Position numbers and translations under genes: made by a program
Shown: one piece after another, positions 13,601 through 25,967 of the stretch
Layout of the letters: every line of letters begins with the position of its first letter
How positions within the stretch are numbered: position 1 is the first letter of the stretch
The notes under the pieces: generated by a model
The model's input: only the letters and a program-made list of their open reading frames with translations
What the model was told of the DNA's origin: nothing
Database searches by the model: none
Assembly (NCBI GenBank): GCA_013365365.1
Contig: JABVXU010000185.1
Location: 1-64,000, forward strand
From: Cruorifilaria tuberocauda
Lineage: Eukaryota; Nematoda; Chromadorea; Rhabditida; Onchocercidae
DNA: 64,000 bases
Direction of reading: 5' to 3'

Positions 13601-15155
13601 TCCAAACCAAAAGACCTGCAATAAAAAAGTTTTGCAATAGAAAAAAGATGTTTAACCAATTTTGAAAGATAGATTTTTAAGCCAGGTTACTTATAGATCT
13701 AATTTATTTGGATGTCCTCAAAAGACCAAATTATCACTTGATGCGATTGATATTGTGGTTTTACTGTTGGATTTGCCGTTTGACGGAATGCATACGAGGC
13801 AGCCGGCAGTGGAAGAACGTGAAGCTTGTTCGCTTTCTTCAGGAAGTTGTATTTCACCCCCGTTGAGCACGTCATCTAAGGATGATAATGTAAGACAATT
13901 ATCAGAACCACCTACTCAATGTTGCACATTGCTAGCTGCCCATAATGTAGCTAATTCTCAAATGCAGTCATGCATTTGCTGGAAGAAGCTAATTATGATC
14001 TTAGACAACCGGAACACAGGTGTCCCGTTCACCCTGTTTAATGTCTGTTATTGTCAGTACTTTGGAAATTGCTTTGTTCGTTTGCTTTACTTAGTATTCA
14101 TATTTCGTATGATTCTTCAAATGAATATTCATAATTATCCATTTTTTCGATGAAAGAAAATTCTATAGATTGTTTTAATTGTGCTAAACATATTGGAGGT
14201 CGATGAAAGTTTTTCGAAACATTTAATCGAAATTTTGCCCCCCAGAAAATCGCTTGGTTTCGAAGATTATGCATTCACATTGATTGCATATCCAGAATGC
14301 ACGGCACCAAAATATGGCATACCTACTATTGTTAATCGCTATAAACAGCTCATACTTGGTAAGCGCATAGACTCTTAGTTTATACCATTAATTGCTACAT
14401 TCGGTAAAATATAACTTTTTATTTAACGATTGGATTTTTTGGGATTATAAATTATGTTTCTCATAATTTTGAAAATTTTCGCCATGTTTCAATAAAGGTA
14501 AATAATCCGGATCGGTCGCATATCTAAGTTGTTCAGCATCCAGGATGAGATTAACAAATTCTATTTTCACCGAAGCCAAATGCAATAATTCTTTTCAGGT
14601 AAATTTTGTTATTTTACTGAAAATTTTACAATTATAGATGATGATATTTCATGTCGTGTTCTGGCATCTGTTATTGGAAATACTAGAGAACAGTGGCTAA
14701 ACAAAGCTAAATTAGTTTATCAACTAGGACGACAGAAAGAAAAAATTGATTTGAAAAAAGTTCTCCAAATTATGAGGTGTGATGACCAGGTTTGTTTAGT
14801 TGAAAAGTTGAAAGAATTGATTAGGTTTAGAAACTGATTTTTTTGAGGAATAGATTTTCGACAATATAGCGTACGAAATCTTGTAGATTATCATAAATCT
14901 TTGGCAAAAGGAAAAATAATCCAAATGATGCAAGAAAATTTTAGTATCTCGATTTCTTGAAACCAACTGTATTTTAAATTGGAGATTAAAATGGTTGGCA
15001 GTTTCTTGAATTATTTTATTTTGTTATGTCTAGTAAAAGTAAGTATAGTATGATGTATTTTAAAGGATGGGACAGTCCTATTATTTTTCCAAGCTGGCTT
15101 ATCAGACACATACAAGCAGCAAGTCATGGATGTTATCAGAAAAGGAGCTGCTTGA
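10648..15155 (+). CDS. flcn-1: Folliculin (FLCN) homologue
   Basis: Folliculin is a longin/DENN protein that acts as a GTPase-activating protein for RagC/D in nutrient (TORC1/TFEB) signalling at the lysosome. Eleven exons join in phase to about 618 residues (human: 579): 10648-10792, 11129-11247, 11529-11776, 12077-12209, 12465-12658, 12936-13200, 13340-13456, 13686-13889, 14169-14358, 14638-14789 and 15066-15155. The N-terminus MQAVLSLCYFCETHGPR matches the family. Other hallmarks are CVACTSFADG, CLRSLSCE, FGDDEHGYTLSYTFR, LLEGVPTQD, LLPLGCVRMLY, YRSNLFG, EQWLNKAKLVYQ and a C-terminus with AGLSDTYKQQVMDVI. The arginine in KARGF lines up with human Arg164, the Rag-GAP arginine finger. Exon 1 ends at the weak donor GTGGGT, chosen because the phase fits. 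The main odd point is a longer linker before the C-terminal DENN part. Confidence 0.94.
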
Positions 15156-18100
15156 ATTGATTAGTTATTAAATATTGCGGCCATCAGTTACTTAATTTGC
15201 TGACGATATTACGTCCTTATTTGGTTTACTGTTAATTTTTAAGAAACTGAAATATATGAATTTTATGTGATCATAAGATACTGTGAAATTTGTCTCATTT
15301 CGAAATAAGTCTTTCATTTCAATTGCTGAACTCCTTTGTACTTTTATGACTTTTACTGTTATTGCTATTACTGAGTATTAATGAAGCAGAAATGGGAAGC
15401 ATTACAGCAAAAATTTATAAGAATTCTTTTTCTGATGTGTTATAAGCGGTACAGTTGTGTTTAGATAGTTGGAAAATTGAATTTCAAAGATGAAAATTTG
15501 AATTAAAAAACAAAATTTGTATCACAATTAAAAAGATTGAGATTTGTGTTATTCGAACTGTGCCGTTTAGCTTGAAATTTTGTTGTAATGGTCCAGATAG
15601 TACTGCCTTGTAACCTTAACATGACAATCTTTCCAAACTCCTTCATTTATCTAAGTTGGATAACAGTATTCGATCCGGATGAATTATTTTTACTTTCAAG
15701 GATATGTATGTTGGCCGACTTTAGCAGTTCTATGATTCCTTTCTTTAATGTTTCTCTGTATGAACTATTCTTCGCTTGTCAACTTCTCGTCCTAAAGTTG
15801 CTAGCGCTGTGATCCGTACTATTTCATTTTTTGTTTTCTTTCATATTTTCTATTTTTTTTTTGGTATGTCATTACGGGTTTTAACAAATAGAGATATGGT
15901 TTTAATCTTTGTATTTTACCAACTTGATTTTTTGAAATTATTTCCTCGTTGTTGAGCTTTCGTCCATTTTTGAATATATTGATAGTTTAAAGTTGAAGGA
16001 ATTTGAAAAATTTTGTTTTCATTTGTATAAAAAAACCAGAAGATTTGTAAGTTCAGAAATTAATAAATTTAATGCACATAAGTTTCTACAGAAGCAACCT
16101 AAATCTATAAATTGATTGCTCTATTAAATTACAGATATTCGTTCAGTGTTTCATCTACAACTCCCGCCAATTTTCAGGTTTTTCGTGCTACATATCTTAA
16201 TTTTCCGTATTTACTCTCTACTTCTACTTTTTACGTTAGAAGGAATGAAATCGTATAAAAGAAATTCTGAACAGTTGAGATCAATATTGTTTAACTGAGT
16301 CGTGTTCTTCAGACAAAGTATCAGTTATTCTATTTAAGGAAAGTGTTAGGGATAACTAATTGTTTTCTTGAAAACTCGGAATATTTTAATACAATCTCTA
16401 CATTGGTATAACGGAATGCTTCGACTTCCTTATCGACTTATATACTGCTTATTTACTTCCACAGTTTACGTGTTAAATTTCAGAAAATGTAAATCTCTTA
16501 TATATATTCTTTTCTTATAATTCCTAGAATTTGAGCCAAAATGAATACTGATGGAGGAGAATTAAATGTAATTATTATTTTTAGAAGAATTCAAAAAATT
16601 ATTATTCATAATAACGAATGTGTCCTTTGAACAGTTCTAATTGTTTTTGCTGTTTACTGATAAATAAGTAAAGGAAGCATCTAATACTTATAATATTCTG
16701 TTAACGTATTGGGGAGTAAGCACAATAAAAATCCGTTTGCAAATTGAGATCAGCGGAAGTTAAACAGAAACTTGAAAAATTTTTGGTTTAAAGTAAAGGA
16801 ACAATTTAAATTTATTTTCAATTTAAGTATGTTTAACAATGTTGTTACTATTGTAACATACCTTTCGAGCAATTATCATGGACGGAAAAAAAAGTGAATA
16901 GAGGTAAGAAGATACTGACTACTAGAAATAATGAAATTTCACATCTCTAAGCCAAAAAGAAGAAAGTACGATTGAGAATATAATTGAAAAAGTAATAAAT
17001 AAAATGCTTTTCAGAAAAGTTTAGAAGAACAGAACTAATAATATTCGAACAGCTGACAGTGTCCTGAATTCTTGATGAAGCTCAATGGAATATAAATGAA
17101 CTGCAAGCACTATTAATTACAATACTTCGTCCTGTCCTCTCTATGAAATGTCCCTCTTTGCAGTTTTAAATAACAGTCTCACGGTTCTGATCCATTATTT
17201 TGATACTGATTTCTTGTAGGCCACCATCCATGCAAATTTATTCACTTCATCTAAAAGTGTGCATTTTACCAGTGCTAATAATCCCTCAAGAATTTGACTT
17301 TACATAATTTACATAGTTGCACTTTACATAATTATTTGACCAATTAAGGTGGTTTAATTTAAACTAATTATGTATTAAAATTTCGCCAACTTCAGTAATC
17401 AGTTTTGCAGCAAAAAATTCAAAATTAATGAATGAAAAATTTTTAGTCTTAATATATTATCGTATTTGCAAGAAGAGGTATGATGACGCGTTTAGTATTT
17501 TTTGATCTGTAAAGTGCAACAGTATGATTCGGAATAATCTTCACGTGAATAATCTGATGAATGTCGCGTATCCTATATCTGCTATTTTTAAAATATTCCA
17601 TTATCCAGAAGGAGCGACCGCATCAGAGTGAAAGGCACGGATATTAAAGTATATTATTTAACCTGTAGCCTGGAATTACTTAAATGTCTATAGCCTGAAA
17701 TTGCAAACGGTTGCAAAACTTTCTGATTCTATCACAGATTAAAAACTGAAATGGAAGTGGATTTCTTTGAAGAGTTTTCTTTGAAACTCTAAAGTGGAAA
17801 GATTTGTTTAAATGAATTTTGCAAAAAGATCATACTGAGAAACAAGTTCGAATCTATTTGAAGAATCAGCAATCGATATCAGGAGCATTATTTCAGTTCA
17901 AAAATTTCTTCTTCGAACAAAATCAATCGATATTAAGCAAAATTTCGCAAAATGATAATTCCGCGGATGACATCTAAAATTTGCTTACCAGCGAACATTA
18001 TGGTGGGTTGTTACTGTTACCACAACTTGTCTCTCTCTCACATTTCTTGGCAAATAATCGCTACGTTACGCATCTATGTGTGCGCGTAGGTCACGCCAAA

Positions 18101-19167
18101 TATATGGATGTGAAAGAGAAATCGGACATATAACAGAAGCAATATAAGTGAAAGAAAGAGAGACGAAAGAATGCGTGGGCTGGGTTGATATTACGTGAAG
18201 AATATTAAATGAAGCATTTCGGGAATTGAAAAGATATTCACAAGCATTAAGAGGATATACTGAATATCACATAGGATATTCTGAATCATAGAAAGGAAGT
18301 CTTGCCATTTCTTGCAATCTTGATTTAAACTTCGAAAAAATTCATTTCATTTCAAAATTTCATCATCGCCATCTCGCTCGCATGGGTAAGACGCAAAAAT
18401 CTTTTAAAATGGTTGTATGCAAATGCACGTACGCAATCTGTTTACTGCGTTTGTTGTGAGTTACGTGGTGTCCAGGAATCCTCTGAGATTTCTTTTGATA
18501 GTAGCATGGAAAGAAAGAAAGGTGCGTGGGTATGTTATTTTTGGCGTGTTATTTCACTGTTGACAAGAAATTATCTGAGCTATGGGATATTTACTAGAAT
18601 TTCTACAATTTATTCTCGAATGTTCTAAATTGTTGGATGTTTCTAATTCCTCTTTCTTCACTTATCTACTCCAAGTTTTCATAATTCTCGCAACATGGAT
18701 GAAATTCATAGTTATTTAAATTCTCAAAATCTGATTTTAAGGTATTAATTCTCAAATTTTACAGCATATCTTGGAAAATGCCAGCGAACAAAATCCGTAT
18801 TTCTAAAAATCCGAAAATTTCGAAATAACTTTACCGAAAATTCGAAATTCCAATCTATTATCTGTATGTATTCGAGGTTTTATCATTCTGCGAATCTGCA
18901 GTAGCAAATATTCATTACAATTTTGTCTTAAACTTGGCAGTAGTACTGCTCATGAATATACGTATCATATCATGAAATTTCATTCGAAATTTCTCCACTG
19001 CTGCATGTACTGCTTGGTGTGCATCAAATCTATTCTAGATAGGAATGAGAGAATGTTATATCATACATTTACATTACGAATCCTTGTCACATATACAGGC
19101 TGAAGGAGAATTTGCAGATTTTATTTATTGGAGATTTTTATGAATTAAATGCCTTTCTTATTTTCAG
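15156..19167. other. Intergenic, folliculin to PIP-box-like gene
   Basis: Four kilobases with no exon chain that I can support. Short open frames at 15588-15812 and 18413-18628 have no convincing splice partners. The segment 18000-18390 is more complex, with CT-rich and GA-rich tracts and an ATGG-GTAAGA donor-like site at 18382. It could be a promoter or 5' non-coding exon of the downstream gene. Confidence 0.5.
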
Positions 19168-19174
19168 ATCTAAT

Positions 19175-21543
19175 ATGCAACGCATATTAACCCGTCAAAC
19201 TGATAACGAAAAAGCACCAGTATTACCTCATATTTATAATTTACGTCGTGTCAACAGCGATCCAGCAGTAACACAGTCAGGGAGTGCAACTGGTGAACGA
19301 ATTAGTATTATGGTGAGAAATGTTCTCGATTATTGGTTACATTCGAATTTGCAAAGAATATTGAAATGTTGTCGTAGTACTACTTCGTCGATGATGACAA
19401 TAATAATGATGATAGAAGTAAGGATTTTTTTTGAAAGAAATAAGGTAATCTTTCTCTAATTATAATTTTGATTTAATAGCGATAAGATTCATGAGACTAA
19501 TGAAAGTGGCAATTGACTCATTTATGAATTGCATTTGTTTATGATGAAAATAACTAAATCACGTCTTTGACAATATTCTCGGAGAATTCTCACGTAAATT
19601 CAAATATTAAATTTGTCAATTAAATCAAATACTGAATTCTTGAAGATACCAACCAAAAAACAACAAAGTGACTGAACGTAGATAGATAAGAACAGACATA
19701 CGAGCTTAAAATCTGCATTTAAAACAGGTTTCCTGGTGATCATTACATAGTTGTTTCTACCTAAAGGATGTTGAATTCGAAGTAGATGAAAAAACACAGA
19801 AATAATCATAGGCTGGGAAAACATCCTATTGATTTTTCAGATTTCACAGAAATCTTATTGAAATAAATTTCCATTTTCTGTCCATACGATAAAAACACAT
19901 TTCTGGAAAGCTCATGAAAGAACTTAAAATGTGTAACAATGATGACTTTAAGATTGAATTAAGAATTAAATCAAGGTAAATATTGCCAGAGAACAAATTT
20001 TCAGTAACAATTTTGGCGTTTCTATGCAAGTTTTCTTGTTTTTAAAAAATATTCCTGAAAACAAAAATGCTGTTAACGGCGATTTTCGTTGTCGTTAAGG
20101 AATACAAAATTGTTTGGTAATGTCAATTCGAGCAGAAAAATTTCTCTCTATGACGGATATAAGACCACTGACTCTGAGAACTTAGACACTGTTCTCATAA
20201 TTTTCGTTATCGGAAGTTATATTACTTTTCAAGTAGCGATTTACGGAATTCTTTTCCATATATTACCGAAACAAGAATTTTTTGACTTCGAAATATTTTG
20301 ATGCATTCTGATGATTTCAAATTGATTGAATCGATACAATGGATGCAAATATAACTCTCTGTTCCTCAGTTCCTCAATTCTGTTTTATTTTTAGTCCAAA
20401 ATTATCAAGTCGAATCGAATCACAAGTTTTTTTGCTGTTCGCAAGCGTCGAACTAGTAACGAAAGTAACCCTTCATTGAACGAAAAAAAAACGAGAGCGT
20501 GCGGAACACTCAATGCCATTAAGATTTCTTCCAGTCGACTGGTTCCATTTCATAATTTTCTCGATGATAAGAAAAATGGTATAATAGTCGTGAATTCTAA
20601 TTAAAGGAAATTCAATACTATAATCTTTGTTTATATATTATTATACATTGTAATAATCATTAGCAGTATTAATATCAATATTATTACTGTCATTATTTTA
20701 ATATTATTAGTTTCTTACTACATTCAGCTGAAGAATGATGTTGACGAGTTTTTGAAACATGCTATTTATACTTGTTAAAGTGATTTTCTATCATACTAAC
20801 ATGAATCAAATATTCAAGGATGAGGCTGTTGTTAAGGACTATTAGGTCTCACCTTATGTTGCAGTATATAATGTTGTAATAATTAGTTATAAATTTATGT
20901 GTCATGGTTGGGCAATATAACCAAGAACCAAATAACTGTCTTGTACTCTCTGCTATAAAATAAAAAACTCGTTCGAGTCCGAGAAAGTTAATCTCGCTAT
21001 GATTATAAAAAGTTTAAAAACTTAAGAAAAATTACAGAAAATGAAAACTTTTAGCAGTAAAGAATGTCGAGCAAGTGGTGCCTGACGCAATTTCTAATAC
21101 ACCGCTTGGAAATTTCCGAATGTTTTCACCTGAATTACTGTGTATAATCTTTGACCGAATTCCAGGTTTCTTCACTTTGTTGTTTTTTTTTGTAGAAGAA
21201 ATTTTTGAAAGGAGAATTATTTCTTATTAACTATGATATTTGATCTGCATAAGCGAAATTTATTTTTTGTATGCTGAACTACTGAACTAACTAACTGCAA
21301 GTTTTCATGTATATTTTCTTTCCGAAAAGAGAAATGTATGTCAAAAATTTAGTTTTCCCAGTGATTATAAATAGGATGATTCCAATTTCAGTACTACAGT
21401 TAAAGCAGCTTAGTCTTTCATCCAGCACACTGAATACCATAATTCGTGGATATATATCAATGGCTGGTACATATCGGCGATTTTTCACTGAAACGGCTGC
21501 TGATTCTGAGAGTACACATGATTCATTTTATGCTTGGGGTTAG
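19175..21543 (+). CDS. Unknown 157-residue protein with a PIP-box-like and a 14-3-3-like motif
   Basis: I do not recognise the family. Three exons join in phase: 19175-19312 (46 codons), 20395-20578 and 21392-21543, ending in TAG. A TTTTCAG at 19161-19167 lies seven bases before the ATG and suits spliced-leader addition, which is why this start was chosen. Visible motifs: LRRVNSDP around residues 23-30 fits a mode-1 14-3-3 site (R-x-x-S-x-P). SNRITSFF followed by AVRKRR around residues 52-65 resembles a PCNA-interacting (PIP) box with a basic flank, although the first position is Ser and not Gln. The C-terminal exon is Ser/Thr-rich and ends DSFYAWG. There is no signal peptide or membrane segment. 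The protein looks basic and partly disordered, so a nuclear role is plausible but only inferred. The next gene starts about 180 bp downstream on the same strand. Confidence 0.72.
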
Positions 21544-21720
21544 TTGGTCTAAGTTTCAAGTGATTACAATAATTTTTATTAATGAATTCGTATGCGAGTG
21601 CTGTAATAGTATGCAACACAATTGAAGAGCGGCAATTTTTTCAATAAGTTTCATTTTTTCGACTGTTGTCAGATCCATTTTATCAAGTTCGAAGTGAATA
21701 TAAGTGACATTTAGCTCTTT

Positions 21721-21725
21721 CAGGT
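21721..21725 (+). promoter_or_regulatory. Likely trans-splice acceptor deciding a start codon
   Basis: CTCTTTCAG ends at 21723, and the next in-frame ATG is at 21726-21728. This leaves a two-base 5' UTR, typical of spliced-leader trans-splicing. With the upstream stop codon only about 180 bp away, the spacing is operon-like. Confidence 0.5.
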
Positions 21726-23948
21726 ATGCTTTTAAAAGCCTGCACCATCGTAATGAACTTTCGTGGTAGCCATATATTTTTGGCAAAATTTTTCAACAAG
21801 GTTAGAACAGTGCAGAAACATTTTATAATTTCTAAAATCACTTTTTAGAAATATAGTTCATAAATTTTCAGAATAAAAATGTCGAAAACTGGTGTGGTTG
21901 GGGTCGATGCTTTATGGCAGTAAGTTTACATAAAATTTTTTCTTCCTTTTTCTTGCATGCCAAAGATAATAATGATATGATTATGAGAAGGAAACCAGCT
22001 AACGACACATCTGTTAAATATAATTCATATAAAAAGTTTTAGTTTTCCTCTCCACATTAGATGCTGAAGTCAATAGATGTTTTTCTAGTTTTGCAAAGGA
22101 TGGACATACAATGAACGTGAGGAACTATTCAAAGCAGTGATGCGATTTACTGGATTAAATGGCATTCTCAGCCGCGCCATGTCGAGAAAAGTCAAAAATT
22201 ACCCCCATTTAGAAATAGAGGTAACAACTGCAAGATTTCTACTCTAGCCCAACTTTTTGATCAATTTTTTGTAGGTTCGATCACGCCTCCGAGGTTTTTT
22301 TCTGAGTTACTGCGAGAAAAATGACGAATGTTATGGATTCTGGATTTCGGTTATTTTGCGAACTCAAAAGACCATTGCTCAACAAGGCAAATTATTTATG
22401 ATCATATTTGGACCTTTAAAGCTGGATGAAAACAACTGTGGTACGAACAACTTATTTCAATCCTAATGAAATTTTTAGATTTTGGAATTAAAATGAAACG
22501 AAGTTTCGCAGAATAACTAATTCAATTCATGTTCCCAATTTGGAGAAGCACATCACTTCCACTTCTTTAGATATCATTGACTGGGAGCTGTTAAGTAATG
22601 CTACGATTGAAGATCGCCATCTATGTGAGGAAATAATCGGTCCTATGTCCTTCAGCGTTCACTGTCTGGTGAATAATGAAAATTTAACGGGATATGCATG
22701 GAGTGATTATCATATTTTCAATTTGATCGAAGAAATTACAAGTAAATAATTTGAGATCTTCGAGGAATTGAAATTGCCGATGCTTAAGTTATAAAATTTA
22801 CTGGTTGTTATCAAGCAGTCTTGCTTGAAAAAAAATCATTTGGCTCGCTCGAAATGTTGAAGCAAAAAGACTGATGTTCAATAGTATATTATAACATGAA
22901 CAACCACAATATTAAAAAGGAATGATTCAGATAATCCAAACCACCCGGATTTTTCATTCACATTGTCAAATTATTGTGCTACTGTTATGTCATATGATTA
23001 TAACCATTCGAAACTGCCATTAATAGCATAGTTTTATTATCAAATTTCTGGTAAATTTTTAAACTACTATCAAGCATAACTCTTTCTTTGGTATTTTTTA
23101 AGCATCATCAAAATTCAGTTTTTTAAGCGGCTCCATATTCTTGGACTCTTGATAATTTTGCTGCTTTTTTGGCTCTCCGTCCAAAACTCATCCATATCGC
23201 ACTGTATGCTCGAATAATACATGGACATCAAGAAGAAGCGGCACATCTGTTCCATGCTATAAACTCGGTATCTTTGTGTAAAACTTTTTGAACAGTCTTG
23301 AGATTGCAATTACTATAAAGGCATCACGCATCCGTTTATACATATATAAATACCTAATAATAATGTTTTTGAATATTAAATCTTTCGCTATAGATATCAA
23401 ATAACGAGATGATTTTGGTTTGCATCATACAATTTTTCACGAGAATAGGATGCTCATCAGCTCAAGATCTAATAAATGCTCTTATTCTTGCCAAGTCACA
23501 TGAAAACATTAGTTGAGCATTTTTGGTATCTCTAAGTCTTGCGAATTTTGTTTAATTTAGGTTTTGCACCAGTGGGGTATTTTTTCGAGCACAGCAGTAA
23601 CAGGTGTATTGTTGAAAACATTTCGAGCTTTGTCCGACATTCGTCGTCGCCTTTTTTTGTCTTCTTTTCTGAGGGCAGAATCAGAGCTATTAAGTGATGC
23701 CCTAATGAATGAACCTTGTGAGTTTTTCCATTTATTTTGAATTAATAATATATATATATATATAGCACCGGTAGTGAAATTATTATGAAATAAAATTAGC
23801 AGTAACAAGCGACATTAGTACTTTTTGCTTTTTTTAATCAACTCCGGCAACATGTGTTTTTATAGTCGATCGGGATTATTTTTATATGGAATTGGCTGTT
23901 GGACGCGCCGTATCGCCCTTAGTGACATTGATGGCGTCAAATGTATGA
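21726..23948 (+). CDS. Unrecognised protein of about 340 residues; one junction breaks frame
   Basis: Family not recognised. Exons: 21726-21800 (start MLLKACTIVMNFRGSHIF), 21872-21919 (contains ENWCGWGRCFMA), 22089-22220 (FCKGWTYNEREELFKAVMRF), 22275-22440, 22512-22741, 23128-23267, 23561-23717 and 23866-23948 (TGA). All junctions keep phase except 22440/22512. There the upstream exon leaves one base over and the downstream exon needs two. The final four exons join cleanly and read, for example, SWTLDNFAAFLALRPKLIHI and FDRDYFYMELAVGRAVSP. The protein is rich in aromatic and hydrophobic residues and looks globular, with no clear membrane segment. The odd junction could be a one-base sequence error, a missed micro-exon, or true gene damage. 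A different model ends the first part soon after 22440 by using a 38-nt intron. Confidence 0.6.
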
Positions 23949-25857
23949 AGTGAAAGTTCCACTCAGATTTAAAGTTGTTAACCACAATATTGCGCTTTCA
24001 GTGATATTTGATCAATTTGTCATGTCTTTTGGTAACTTTTAAAATATTCTGTAACGTATTTATCTTTCAATTTGAAGAAATTTTGTTCTTTAACTTTTTG
24101 ATCGATTCACAATTTTGGGACATTGGAATGAAATTTGCATATGTTTAAATTTTCAAACTATAACCAACTTAATTTAATTGTATAGAGATTACTAGTTAAA
24201 TAACGATAAAAACTGAAGAACAAAAACAGAGGAGAGAGAAAGATCTCTATCATTTTTGAAGCAATATAACCGTATATGGAAATATATTGAGGACTTCTCT
24301 TCTACAATAAAAAAGATACATTGAACTGTTATCTAAATCAATTTCTTAAATGGTTAATCCAATTTCTCTACATGAAATTGATTGGATTCTGCCGATTGAT
24401 TATATTGATTAGATTAAATGCATTTCATATGATGGGTAATACTTAATTTTTTAGCAAAACAGGGTGATAGGCTTGTGAATTACTTGTTCATATTTTATAG
24501 ATTGTTTCTGGTTTAAAATGGTTTCTTTGAATATCCGTGCTTTATTTAATATAAAAGTGACAATTCAGAAAATTTTAAGAAACGAATATAATATAGCTCT
24601 CCGTCTCATCTATAACCAAAATATGCGTAATGAGGGAAACTTAAAATAAATAAGTCGTTCATTTCAAAAATTTTAGGTATTGCATTTTATATTTATATCA
24701 ATTTTGAATTCTAACCTCCCCAAAAATACCAGGTGTCACGTTCTATACTTCCATTTATTCTGACTTTTAAATATTTCATTAGTTTGTTTACTTTTAATAA
24801 TGAAAAAGTAACTATGCATTCAACATCAAATTTTTTGAAAGATGGAGATGAGTTTCTGAAGGATATTAAATAATTTAGTCGCATTTCTTATGTTTCTATT
24901 AGTATTATTATTACGATCAGTCGTTGCTGCTATAAGTCATAGCTTAGGATGACTGATTAATTAGAGAAATATGTACAAAAAGTTAGGAAAAATCATTAAA
25001 AAAAATTTTATATATAATTCAGATTCTTTTCAATCATTATTATTTTATAATTGAAAAATTCCGCGTTATATCAAGTGCATAAAATTAAAATGAATGCTAG
25101 ACGGAAATGTTAGTTAATTCAGTAAAAACCTTAATGAAAATTTTCAAATACAAAAACTAAGGTTGATATTTGAGCAGATAATATAAATCTAGACATTTGA
25201 ATTTTAATTTTTTTGTAATTCAAAATGAATTATTTAGAAAATTTTGTTTCCTCATACGTTTTGGCAAAATCGAATTCAATAGCAAAATAAGAAAATACCG
25301 AAAATTTAAACGCAAAGTAATGTAACATTCAGTTGTCTTCTGAAATTTATCGCAGATGTTTTTGGAATTACAGATATTTCAATTCCTTACAATAATTCTC
25401 ACTCGTAATTTCGCATATTGTGAATTTTTCACATGTTTAAACAAATTTGATTTATAAATAAAATATTTTAGCTAAAAATTACTATTGGAAAATAATAAAC
25501 CCTATTTTACTGATAATTTCATAATTATTAACAGTATTTATATAGTATAACCATATATTTGCATTAAATGTAATTAAACCATTGTCAAATCATTCGACAG
25601 TGACTTAATTTTGGTTGAGGTAAGAAAAAATTCGTATAAAATTCTAATAACTAATCGAATCTATCTAATAATAACTGTGTAAGGTAATATAAGGTAGTAT
25701 AATAAACTATTTAAGGTAAATTTGCGTGAAAATTTAGAAATTTTTACAAACGTTACAAAATGAAACAACAAATAGTATAATCTATACACCAATAAGCATA
25801 TTTTATCAATATATTCACTTAATGATCCCAAAAGTTTATCAAGGGACGAAGAGACTT
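23949..25857. other. Intergenic between convergent genes
   Basis: This 1.9-kb AT-rich spacer lies between a + strand gene ending at 23948 and a minus-strand gene ending at 25968. I found no splice-bounded open frame or RNA gene. It should contain both 3' UTRs. Confidence 0.6.
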
Positions 25858-25863
25858 TTTATT
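25858..25863 (-). terminator. Polyadenylation signal for the B1 gene
   Basis: AATAAA on the minus strand, about 105 nt past the stop codon at 25968. It is the nearest canonical signal in the right orientation. Confidence 0.5.
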
Positions 25864-25967
25864 CATATAAAAGTTAATTATCATAATCAAGCATTTTTAG
25901 CGCAAAATGACATTATCTATCGCTTAAGGCCTCTAACGAAATAAGTCCAACAACAATTATGCCACTG

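Noticed and set aside
18413..18628. Open frame reading MYANARTQSVYCVCCEL
   Set aside because: Its donor-like site leaves a phase that meets a stop in the next exon at 19168; no partner exon was found.
21879..21919. A start codon ATG at 21879 giving MSKTGVVGVDALWQ
   Set aside because: In this frame the strong GTAAGT donor leaves two bases and the next exon hits a stop. The alternative frame of the same exon (ENWCGWGRCFMA) joins the exons on both sides in phase.
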